Shown here: one piece after another, positions 54,144 through 64,000 of the stretch
Numbering within the stretch: position 1 is the first letter of the stretch
Layout: each line of letters begins with the position of its first letter
From: Cristatella mucedo
Lineage: Eukaryota > Bryozoa > Phylactolaemata > Cristatellidae
Length of the DNA stretch: 64,000 bases
NCBI GenBank assembly: GCA_009760855.2
Contig: WPIO01000160.1
Span: forward strand, 683,501-747,500
Reading direction: 5' to 3'
Position numbers and translations under genes: made by a program
The notes under the pieces: generated by a model
Told to the model about the DNA's origin: nothing
The model's database searches: none
Seen by the model: the letters and a program-made list of their open reading frames with translations, nothing else

Positions 54144-54369
54144 TTTGGAGGCAGGTGCTGCCACTCTGCTGGCTCTGCTGCTGTGCCTGATCGCCGCACA
54201 AGGTACGGCGGAGTGCCGTTTTCCTCGAAGCAAGCGTTTCGGAGCGGCGCACCCTCGCGACACCCGCTTCACCGGCCTCGTCGCTCGGCTCTCGATCGAG
54301 TTGCGCCGCCCGCCGCTGCCGCCGCCGCCGCAGGTCAGCGCGGCGGCGGCGGCGGCGGCAGCGGCGCAC
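54144..54369 (-). other. candidate upstream exon of IAP-2
   Basis: A consensus donor CAAA|GTGAGT at 54143-54138 ends a GC-rich minus-strand frame in phase 1, exactly the phase needed by the IAP-2 exon at 52418. The frame (ending SGSTCLQ) is open to a TAA at about 54423 but contains no ATG, so it would be an internal coding exon or 5' UTR. The Arg-rich start is probably translated GC repeat. Supported only by donor quality, phase and position. Confidence 0.25.
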
Positions 54370-56469
54370 GCGATGCGTTCGCCGGCGCCGATCGCCGGGA
54401 TCGCTCTCGCGGAATCATAAGATTAAAATATTCGCACGCCGAAACGCGCTTATCGCGGCCAATCTTCGCCAGCGTAGCAAGGCCACTGAGCGGCAGGTCT
54501 GCCGATCGGTGCCCGTTGGCTGCTCCCCGGTGTTTGCCCAGCGGCCAGGGCAGCGCGAAAGAAACGCCGGGCCCGTAGCTACGGCGGCCGGACCACGTCC
54601 ATCGCGCGGCTGGCGACGATGGCACCGGCTGCTCCTGAACGCTCGGCTTATTATTGGGATCCGGCCAATGTCACGACCATTGCAGTCGATGGACCGCAAA
54701 AAAAGCAAACGAGACATAATGGTTGGAGATCTTCGCTCTAGTGTTTAAGCCAACGCCAGTTTGCGCCCCGGGCTCGTCGAACGAGCACTTGCATTCCGCG
54801 CAGGACAGGCGCAGGACATCGGTAGCCGCTCGCGCCGGCAGCATGCATCGAACTCAACGCTCGGAGTGCGCGACGGCGATGGAGGGTCTCGCCATCGTTT
54901 CCAAGCCGGGCCCTCTTCACTGTCCTTCACCTTCACCTTCACTGCTTCAGCTCCCTTCGATTGTGAAGCGCCTGCGCAAGATCGCGAATACGATTAGGGT
55001 CATTAGTCAGCCGAGCTCTAAGGTTCGAGCACCGCATTTGCCGGTATTTCCAGCTCGTTGGACGAGCAAGGTGCTTCACGAACATCAGTTCAGCGTCACT
55101 AGCGCTGTGACGACGGTCGTAAGGGCATTCGTGCAGCAGAGTCACTTTGCCGCGCAGCTACGATGCGACAGCCGTTCGTAGCGTGGAAGCACCGTCCCGG
55201 CATCCCTGGGACATCCACCCTGGCATCCCTGGAACATTCGCCCCGGCATCGTGGAATGGATCTACATATAGCTATATTTACATCTACAGATCTGTACATC
55301 TGATGTACTCTGATCATTTTGATCATCTACAGATATGTTGGTATAGCTATATTTACATCGCCCCCCTGGGTCGCGCGGCATCGCGAGGAGAGCAGTTGAG
55401 GTAGTGAGTAGCATAGAAGTAGCAGTTCAGGACCGCTGAAAAAGATGTGCCACAGTCGGCAGTTGGAGAGTAGTTGTCGTTGCGCAAGAATTGTGGAAGC
55501 GAGTTCCTCAGTCTAGGACCTGCAGAGCCAAAGCTTCTGTCGCCAACTGTCTTTAAGCGGAGGAATGGGACAGCTAATTTATTCTCCACACAGGACCTAA
55601 GGGCACGAGGAGGCTGAAACGGGTGCAGCCGTTTAGCCTCGGTACGGAGGAGCCAAGCCGTCGTGGATCAGCGTTAGCCACTCGCGGAGGCCGCTGTCAG
55701 CGGCTCCGCGTCGCGTCAGCGGGGACGGGCCGCTCAGGGCCCGGCGTGGTTCGGCGGCGCGCGCACACGGCGGCAAGAAGCCGGCGCGACGTCGTCGGCT
55801 GCGCGCGCCTGCGGTTCGACCGTGTGACCGCCGCACCCGGCCGAGCATGTCCGAGCATGTCCAAAGCATCCAAAGAGTACGAATGGAATCGCAGTTCTCC
55901 ACTCCGGCGCGAACTACGAAGTTTCGCGTAGCAGCGCTGTCGCCTCATCTCAGGCTTATCTACCTTGTTAGCACTTCGGGATCCTAGTCGCGCGCGCGGT
56001 CAAACTCTTTGGAAAACCGGCCCGAAACTTTGAAACATCCACCAGAAGAACGATCGCAAGCTCGACGATCGAGGCCGCGGTCGAGGCCGTGGTCGAGGTG
56101 ATTCTGTTGATTCTGTGCATTGCCTCCCGAGTGCGAGCGAGCGGCATGGCGGCCCCCATGTGGAACCCGAACGAGGCTGGACGACAGCGATGTCCACCGA
56201 GCAAGGTGCGAGTGGCGTTCGCTCGCCGCTCTGCGGCGCGTGCAGCCACCGCCGCCGCCGCCCCCCGCCGAGTGCATTGCTCGAAAGAAGACGAAGCAGA
56301 CCGATCGATTGGTCCGCCTCAAGATTATTGGTTAATCTTAATTAAGATTGAGATTAATCATTATTATCATACGGTATTAATTAAGTAATAATAAAAATTA
56401 AAATAAAATAAAGTATACAATGTAAATTATACATAACAAAATAATAATTAATAATAACAATTAAATAAA
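54370..56469. promoter_or_regulatory. GC-rich region upstream of IAP-2
   Basis: 54140-56290 is CpG-rich with CGG repeats (54310-54370) and several open frames on both strands, as expected for a CpG-island-like promoter, interrupted by a LINE-A fragment. GCCAAT-type motifs occur (54459, 54663). The start exon of IAP-2 may lie here, but no ATG with a phase-1 donor could be fixed. 56320-56470 is AT-rich. Confidence 0.35.
55388..55680 (-). mobile_element. LINE-A fragment lacking the 3' tail
   Basis: Matches the LINE-A C-terminal frame (VPFLRLKTVGDRSFGSAGPR, NSLPQFLRND) but begins internally at 55388. Slightly more diverged than the 48.4-kb copy. It lies in the GC-rich region upstream of IAP-2. 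Confidence 0.75.
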
Positions 56470-56700
56470 GTTAAAAATAATAATAAGGAATGCTTTCATA
56501 TATTAGCATCTTCCTAAAACTATAGGCTACTATCCACAAATGTCGACAGTAGAAAAAGAGAGGAAAAAAGGGGGGAGAAGGATGAGGGCACAGATACAAG
56601 GCTCACGATGGATATGTGAAGACAAGAGGGGGGCACTAAGGCAACCTGGCATCATCGGATGGATGGACAGTGGCCATCAACCTGAGAGTGGGCAAGCAAG
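56470..56700 (+). repeat. third copy of the IAP-2 upstream-intron segment
   Basis: Very close to 53940-54092 (CACTTTCC/ATCTTCC start, AAACTATAGGCTACTATCC, GGGGGGCACTAAGG) and continues with a block also seen at 52660-52690 (GGACAGTGGCCATCA). The exon part is absent in this copy. Confidence 0.65.
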
Positions 56701-56754
56701 GAATGCAGCAGGCAGGCATAAGTGCAGAGGTCAAGGTCAGGATTGCATATGTCA

Positions 56755-57150
56755 CTCACAGTCGGGAGTGAGTTCCAGGCTTTGGGAGCATACGACCTAA
56801 AGGCACAGTCTCCAAAGGATTTGAGGTTTGTACGAGGTTGCCACATCACACCACTTCTCGCCGACCTGCACTGGCTACCATTCAAGCAACGGATCGACTT
56901 CAAAGTTTTGTCGCTCACTTTCAGGTCAGTTCATTCTTTGGCTCCAGCCTATCTCTCAGATCTACTCCCCCACCAGACCAAGTATCGTACCACCAACTTT
57001 TCGGAACCCAACAGTTTGCCACTACCTCGTACAAACCTCAAATCCTTTGGAGACTGTGCCTTTAGTTCGTATGCTCCCAAAGCCTGGAACTCACTACCAA
57101 CTTGTGTCACGACATCTCCTGACTTGACCACGTTTAAAAAGAACTTCCTT
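56755..57150. mobile_element. LINE-B fragments, inverted pair
   Basis: 56760-56835 is minus-oriented (reverse complement of the region near 57020-57110); 56836-57150 is plus-oriented and encodes PLLADLHWLPFKQRIDFKV in one frame, ending at FKK just before the 3' UTR. Confidence 0.65.
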
Positions 57151-59274
57151 CATGATGCCAATCAGCCTCATGCGGCATGATTTCTGGAATGATGAAAAGG
57201 CTTGAGCGAGATTTCATTATGTGACCATTATGGAGCATTGTCCTTAGCTATCGAAAAAGCAACGCGGCGTATCAACCGAGGTCGAATTCACTTAATGTTA
57301 AACCGACGATAAACATCTGAATGCTAAGAATTAAACATTTAACCGACAAGCAAGTTGGAATCTTGTTCTGGGAGCAGCTGTGTAAATATCTATACTATGC
57401 CTTAGCTTGACGAGAAACAGTGAAGAGTTGGTAGACTAAGGTGGAATAGACTGTAATACTCAAACGATACACTGATAAACAAAGAGCCTGCTAAGTGTAA
57501 ACCGCAGATACTCGCTGCTCAACCTGAATTTGTTGATAAGATCCAGGTTTCTTAGATTGTCTGATGCATTAATGAACCAAAACTCTCCTCAATGCTCATG
57601 TCAGGAAACATCCGAGGTTATAAAAGCAGTGGAACATCAAACAATATAGTCAAAGTCATTGTAGCCTTTAAGCCCTCAGCACAAAGTGGTAAGGTTGTTC
57701 CATACTTGGAGAAGACTGGATCAATCGAGTTCTTGTAAAAGGAAATAATCCAGTCTGCTAAAAACTGAACTAAGTGAATCAGCGCTATAAAAACCCATCT
57801 TGACTTCCTCTGGTCAAAAATGGCTCTTGGGTATAACGGTGGTGACCCAGACTCAGTCAGTAACTGGCTGCCAGACTGTCTGTAATAGACATTATGATCA
57901 CAATATCCGGTCGGCAGGAAGTGAAGCCAGCAACTGAGAAGGCAGAACTCCAACTGGACTAACTGCTCTTGTGGATGAGTCACTTACTTGTCTCCGGAAG
58001 TGATGGCTGCAGACTTCGATCTCGTGCCTTCAGTACAAGGAAATGCTGGTCCGAGATGGTTGCACAGCTCAGGCCCCAATCATCACTTTCATTTATCTAT
58101 GTCAAAACAACCATGAGCTTCTGAACTCTCTGTCATGATAAGGTAAGGGTTCTTTGACCAGGGAGTGTACAGCCCCACATGATAGTAAGAATGTTGGCCT
58201 CTAATTGAGCTTCTGAGTAACCAGCCTCCAGTCAGATAGAGATAGGTTTCTTGAAATATACTACTTCTGCTGATTGGGCTTCACTGCAGATAAATGCTTC
58301 ATTTTTCACAGCTCAGTGATAAATAAGTTATTGGTATGTACAATGAACCTAGTTGGCGCTCTGGACTGGGTTCTGTAAAAGTTGATAATATTATTTATCA
58401 TAGCTGCCGTAAGTCTGGGACACTAAGTCTGTGATTGCCGACAAGATAATTGGCAAAGAGGAGGTATACTTATACTGTTCCGGAAAATAAGATCCTGATG
58501 CTTATTGGGAACCAGATGACAGCCAATCTCACTGTGGAGGATGTCCTGATCGCTTGTGAAACCGATGTTACATAATATTGATGATACTGACATGGGTTTA
58601 CAAGCAGAAAGTGGCACTCGCTATGAAAACTGGCAAATCCAGGCAAAAACAGGAAACAGTACCTATGGTATTTGAGTTCTTGTCCTGGTAGTTTTCTCCA
58701 ATCAAACCATTTAGAAAGACAAAACTGCAATTTAATCAGTGGAGCAAAGTAATATGATACACAAGACTTCCATAACTTCTTTTTTGAACCTTTTGAACCT
58801 TTTTTTTTTGCGGGTTAATGATTGTAAATCGCTGCAACTACATATATTACAGAAATTAGTTCACAAGAAAGTAATAAGCCGTAGAATAAGAAATAATATG
58901 TTATGGCGTTAGTATTAAGCCGCACTCACTGATAAGCAATAACTCTCAGAAGAGATGCCCAGCAAAGATGAACTTCGCGCCGATTGCTTTATCCCATGGC
59001 TGGCGGTGCTCGCCCTGATTAAAGGTCCAGATGATTATCGGGTCATCGGAGGAGCAAGCAAAGCTTTTTCCAGCATTTGCCTTGGGGTGCTGTATAACGC
59101 GTGAATGATATTTAATATATTTGAACTAAGCTTTCTTGAAAACCTGGTACTTTCTTTAAGCTCTCCCAAATGACTTGAAAAACCAAGAAAAGTTATTTTC
59201 CTGTTAGATGTTCCATTGATCCAAGTGAATTCAAATCATGCTCAATTAACTCACAAACTGACTTGTGGTCACGA

Positions 59275-59400
59275 TACATCCCCTGATTTGGATCATTTAA
59301 AAGAAACTAAAAACGCATCATTTATCACATTGAGGTCCGATGTAAAGGCGCGTTGATTACTCAAATATGCTACACTAATCATTTGTAGAGATGTTAATCT
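59275..59400 (+). mobile_element. LINE-B remnant
   Basis: TTTAAAAGAAACTAAAAACGC matches the C-terminal end of the LINE-B frame, followed by a very degraded 3' UTR. Confidence 0.4.
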
Positions 59401-60511
59401 GCATGCCCCCAACACATATTCTTATTTCATTAGAAGCACTTTCAATTAACCCATCTGGACGCTTCTCAGTAGGCAAACGTGTGTGCGCCGGGTGGAAAGA
59501 GATGAGTTCCTGAGACTGGCAATAACTTATTACTTATTGATCCTTGTGGATACCTGAAAAGGGATTCAGATCCTAATGACTGCAATGATTTCAGTAAGAA
59601 CATCCTTAAATTCAATGAGTATGAAAGAAAAATATTGGAAAACAGCCCAAACAATTTAGGAACTGATATCAACAAAAAGCCAGTTCTAAACAGAAGAATA
59701 GTCTAAATAAGCATTTGAGCCCACAATTGTCAAGAACTTGGGATAGACATGGATCCACTGATCCGATAATGAATCTTAACGATCCACAATCCCACTACAC
59801 GAAACTCATCATCAATGGTGCATCGAACTGTCATTGCAACTCCAGTATTGAGTGACGCAAACCAGGCACATTCAGGTTATCGAAAAATCGAGAATTACTC
59901 GAATCACTTGTCTGATTTTTTATCACCCTCAATAATTCAAACGAGCTAAGTTTGCGCTTAATTTTGCTATAATGTTTTTTTTTGGTATCTCGAGCAAACA
60001 CAACTAAGCTTCATCTCAGTTAGCCTTCCAAGTGGATCCCAACCAACTGTCTCTCCAAAAAGTGGTTACAAGGTTAGTAATAATAGTTAGGTAGACATAG
60101 AGACATATGGAGCAGATATATAATAGAGATATAGAGGTGAATATATTATAATAGTTTATGTTTATACTAGGCAAAAGTGTCCTTAGTAGTGCCATCGCAA
60201 GTTTGAAGGTTTGAGTATAAAACGAATACATCACTCTAATCTCTGTCTCATTTCCAGCAGGTGAATATCAAGCAGCTTCATTTTTTGGTATTTATCAACT
60301 GATAGTTGTAGCTATTTTCTTAGGTTGTACTTCTTATAGTTCATCGTCTGTTTGAATCAGGTCATGTTTGGGTTTTACCAAGGAACAATGTGCTCAATGC
60401 TCAGGACTGGAGGTCTGAGGTCGCGGGCCTGGGTGGTTACATAAAGCTAAAGAATTTAGATAGAGATTCAGTTCTTCTTCTGGAGCTTAGTTTTTAATGA
60501 ATCAATAATAA

Positions 60512-60870
60512 TACACACACACACACACACACACATTATTACTTATCGCACGTGACGCATGCACGCACGCACACAAGGTGATTAGCTGCTGCACACATAA
60601 TACCACATGAGATTCCTGGAAGTAATACTACACACTGCCACACACATAAAAATACACACACACACACATTGGCTGCACATACATGTGTACATTATTGTTT
60701 GTACACACGTACACTTCATGGAAGCATAGAGATCATACCACATGCTGACTATACACATACACAATAACACAATACATTAATACACAATATCGCACACACA
60801 TGCATAATACACCACACGCACACTCCATGTACAGATTCATGCACACACTCACACACACACACACACAACA
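60512..60870 (+). repeat. CA-rich microsatellite region
   Basis: (AC)n at 60512-60534, 60654-60668 and 60850-60867 within generally CA-rich sequence. Confidence 0.85.
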
Positions 60871-62689
60871 TTTCACATTCATAAGGATGCTTCAAAGAAT
60901 CTGCTCCTAAGGAATGGTTTGTTTTAAGCAGAAGGACGCACATGGAAAAAAGGAAACCATGTCCATAGATCCTTTTGCTTACAGAAAAGCAGCTTCATGG
61001 ATGCAAAGCCAACTATATACCATTGACCAAGCGTTAAAACTATTAAGGAACAATCAATTGTCTGAAAAACCAGCAAAGCGACCGGTGTCGTTGTGTAAGG
61101 AAAACCACGCACGAGCATAATAACAAGCGGACCAACCCAGTGGCGCATTTAGTTCAATTAGGTTATTATTATTACTCACGAAATGGTCGTAGCGTATATG
61201 CCGGGAAAATTTTCATATTTTCCTTGTGATTCCGTAACGATTGACCGAGGAATATCCATCAACGAGGATAATAGCCATGAACGGTCAAATCTAGCCTGAT
61301 TGTAGATCTGGTTCAAGTTACAACGATCGGCGAACGTTAAACCGGACTCCTTCACATATTCCTTCGTGCAACAGGAACATTTTGGAATGCAGGCAAAAGT
61401 CTAAATAAGTGCAGCATCTCGACAATTTTGCAGGTACGTGAACCCACCAACTCTTGGGTGACAGACCCAAGATAATTAAATCTTATTAATTCCATTGATA
61501 ATTGAGATACAAGGAAATCTCTTCAAAAGACATCAGGATGCGCGCACACTGGTCTCAACGAGTGATGTGCTGTTACCAGGTCATTGACTGGCAAAAGACT
61601 TGAGAGAATTTCTTATTATTAGGGACAGGGGAGCTTAATTTGTTGAACTGACAAACAGTGAGTTGTAACTGGGTTACATCTTTAACCATGGCTGGAAGAG
61701 TCCAAGTGTCGAAGCGTTATTCCATAGTTACGCTGTACGTGAGATTACCTGCAGTTAAGCATTATAAGGAGCAAGCGATGAGTTTAGCAGTGAATTGCCC
61801 GATGGGAAGCCGAGCATCCCGTAACGAAACTCCGATGGTGGCAGTGGAACTATCGCTCACCAGGAATAAATCCTCCTTCATCTCACATTTATCCGATCTC
61901 ATTTGATTCCTTGTGCAAGGAATAAATCCTTCGGGGTGATTTCTAAATGTTCACTTTGATAACTTATCTTTGACACCTTCAGCGTTGAATTTCTGTGCAT
62001 TGACTGACGCATTGTTCCGTGGGGAAGTCATGTGCATATTCATCTGGCATAAAGTGGTCACACACTGACCAGATTTTCAAACAACTGCACTTTGTCATCA
62101 CCAATGATGCTACCAAACTCGCTTATTCACCACATGAAGATCTCATTCAATCTACAGCGTGTACTCCACCTCCTCTGAATAATCCCAGGGAATCACAGTA
62201 AAACCTGAAGACATTTGACGTTGATGTTGTCCGTAAGAAATAATCTGCTTCTGGCCTCTGTCAAGTCAGTCCTCCCATCTGTCATCATTGCAGATAGTTA
62301 AAACACGACACTGCCGACAATGCTCGAATGACGCACCACTGATTAACACTGTGTGCCCTCGCTCAGACAGACTCAATGTATCACAGATATTAAACTAGCC
62401 AGGTCTACTACACAAGTTTTGAAAGCATACAAAAAGATCGGGATCGACTGTCCATCGAAGGGTATGGCGAAGGATTACTGTAGGTCGTACCACCGATCCT
62501 GGCAGTTAAGTCTTGGTTTGAAGATTGTTGAATCAGTGAGATGTACCATCCAAAATGCTGGATGTCGACGAACTATCCTCAAACGTTACAGATTGTGGTC
62601 CTTTTGTCTGATGATCCCTTGAAGATGGACTTCGAAGCTGATCGCTTCTCCTTGATTTCCGAGTGCAGAAGATAGGACTAGACTGTGGA

Positions 62690-64000
62690 GTTTATCCCCG
62701 CGATCACAACATCCCCCCTGAACGCGCTGTTTCCTCACTTCAGAAATCGTATTGAACTTTTGAGACCCTTGGCTGCAACTCAATGTCTTCATGACCTAAG
62801 CTATGTGCCTATGATCTCGTCCCAAAGTCTTACATCCCAACTCAACCACAACAAGTCCTTTTTGAAACCTATTCACACCTCTCTCTGTCCTGCCCTTCAA
62901 GCAGGATTGATCCACACTGCCATGCATAAACAATCATTGAACATGTCCAGGCCAGCGGTCCTAGCCCCAAAAAGCAGTAGTCAGACCACTTCAAAAAAAA
63001 GTGACAATAGACCAAGATAACTTTATAACTGCAAAGCCCAGTCACCTTTCACCATTCCCTATCAAAGACACTGAAATGTCATATCAGCTTGAACTTGCCG
63101 GTATTGAAACTTCAAACCTTGTTAGTAAGTTCCAAATCCGCTTGAGCTAATCTACTCCTACAGAGTCAGCATGCTTAGTGTACAAACTCACTTAGGAATG
63201 TGACATGGGTAGAGGTTCATGTTTTGCTCATCTTCGGTAGCTTTGCATGGTCGATCAAAGTCTTCCTGGAGTGCCTCATCCTGCTCGGTCACAGACTGTA
63301 CCGCAATTAACTTAGGTCCTATCCTTGCAGACTCATTGAATTCCGAATGGCAGATCATCCGAGACTTGAATATAAAAGTATCAAGATCTGTACCAGGTCC
63401 AGTTCTTTCCAGTTTATGCTCTCCTCTGGTTATTGTGGATTTAAAGTTATCAATCTAGGCTTTCACCTATGCAGATGACACCAGTCAGCCTTGTTTCTAC
63501 AATCCCCTCCCAGCCTTCTGAGCACCAATGAATTCCTTCAACCCCTTTGCTGTACACAATATTGATATCTTGGCACCTTGTGAAATTCTTCTAAAACCAA
63601 TCGATGACAAACCAACTTCACCAGCTGGTCAAACCCAGTGACGAAACTTGCAGCACTGGCGTTTGGGCACTATTTCGCCAGCACATCTCCTGTTGAATCA
63701 GCCTCGAAATTCAGGGGTCACTACGTCCGAAATTGACTTCCTCATTAGACGATCACACTGAACACAGTCAAATTCCTGGGTCTACTAGCCATATAACATC
63801 GCTAATAAAATTCGGGCTTTTGCTTAGATAAGGACAACACATCTAAGTTGGTCCGTGCATTGGTATATTCCGTCTGACTTAAAATTCAATGTTTGCTGGC
63901 CTACTGGTGCAAAAATCAGGCGATTACAGCTGGTATGCTCAGCAGCTATGGTCTGTCGTGAGTTGCTAGCATCATTAATCACTTTTCTGCTGATCTTACA
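62690..64000 (+). mobile_element. old LINE-B copy running off the right edge
   Basis: Aligns by eye to 30590-31480: the GTACAA..CTCACTTAGGA segment near 63180, the LDLSAAFD region near 63225, the YADDTQ region near 63465 (Y-A-D-D largely readable) and the CAIRRLQLV region near 63905. Full of indels. The part before 63120 is assigned by position only. Confidence 0.55.

Larger units (their letters stand above)
57151..62689. other. AT-rich region without supported genes
   Basis: Contains a LINE-B remnant (59275-59400), CA repeats, and many short frames none of which has a domain. 57618-57983 (minus, 121 codons) and 61658-61906 (plus) are the longest plausible frames; neither is recognisable. 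Probably old decayed transposon sequence. Confidence 0.4.

Noticed and set aside
54145-54420. Plus-strand frame with a signal-peptide-like start
   Set aside because: The start is TTG, the body is Pro/Ala repeat from CGG-rich DNA, and there is no domain.
54144-56300. Separate gene in the GC-rich block
   Set aside because: Many frames on both strands are open because stop codons are rare in GC-rich DNA; none has a recognisable domain or consistent splice sites.

Overview
The window is metazoan nuclear DNA. Genes are split by GT-AG introns, intergenic space is large, non-LTR retrotransposon (LINE) debris is abundant, and microsatellites and tRNA-derived SINEs occur throughout. The repeat style, with LINE 3' tails ending in ATT or TGTA microsatellites, and the gene family present suggest an invertebrate, probably marine; the phylum cannot be fixed from the sequence alone.

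The main content is a pair of tandem paralogous inhibitor-of-apoptosis (IAP) genes, both on the minus strand. IAP-1 lies at about 1.5-17.2 kb and IAP-2 at about 33.7-52.4 kb. Each can be assembled from eight exons in the order BIR1, BIR2 (two exons), BIR3 (two exons), UBA, Ser/Pro/Ala-rich linker, C-terminal RING. Every exon boundary has a GT-AG site, every intron phase matches between paralogs, and the joined reading frames stay open to a stop after the RING. This is the cIAP/XIAP type of ubiquitin ligase, without a visible CARD. Both first exons begin at a phase-1 acceptor, so at least one upstream exon with the start codon is still unplaced for each gene. IAP-2 has a long N-terminal extension with hydrophobic segments that IAP-1 lacks.

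Layout. 0-1.4 kb: 3' flank of IAP-1 with a long perfect AT-cored palindrome. 1.5-17.2 kb: IAP-1, with LINE and SINE pieces in its introns. 17.2-33.6 kb: intergenic or upstream-intron space full of two LINE families (called LINE-A and LINE-B here) and tRNA-type SINEs, one unrecognised minus-strand exon-like ORF (24.0-24.5 kb) and a GC-rich promoter-like stretch at 29.1-30.4 kb. 33.7-52.4 kb: IAP-2; the 8.2-kb intron between its BIR2 and BIR3 exons holds a 1.07-kb compound microsatellite, a nearly intact hAT transposon (43.2-46.4 kb) and a LINE-A copy. 52.4-56.7 kb: upstream of IAP-2, with duplicated pieces of its first annotated exon and preceding intron and a GC-rich block. 57-64 kb: AT-rich sequence with an old LINE-B copy running off the right edge.

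IAP family members bind caspases or IBM-bearing partners through BIR domains and attach ubiquitin through the RING, with the UBA binding ubiquitin chains. The two genes keep UBA, RING and BIR2 nearly unchanged, including synonymous sites, while BIR1, BIR3 and the N-termini have diverged. That pattern fits patchy gene conversion plus specialisation.
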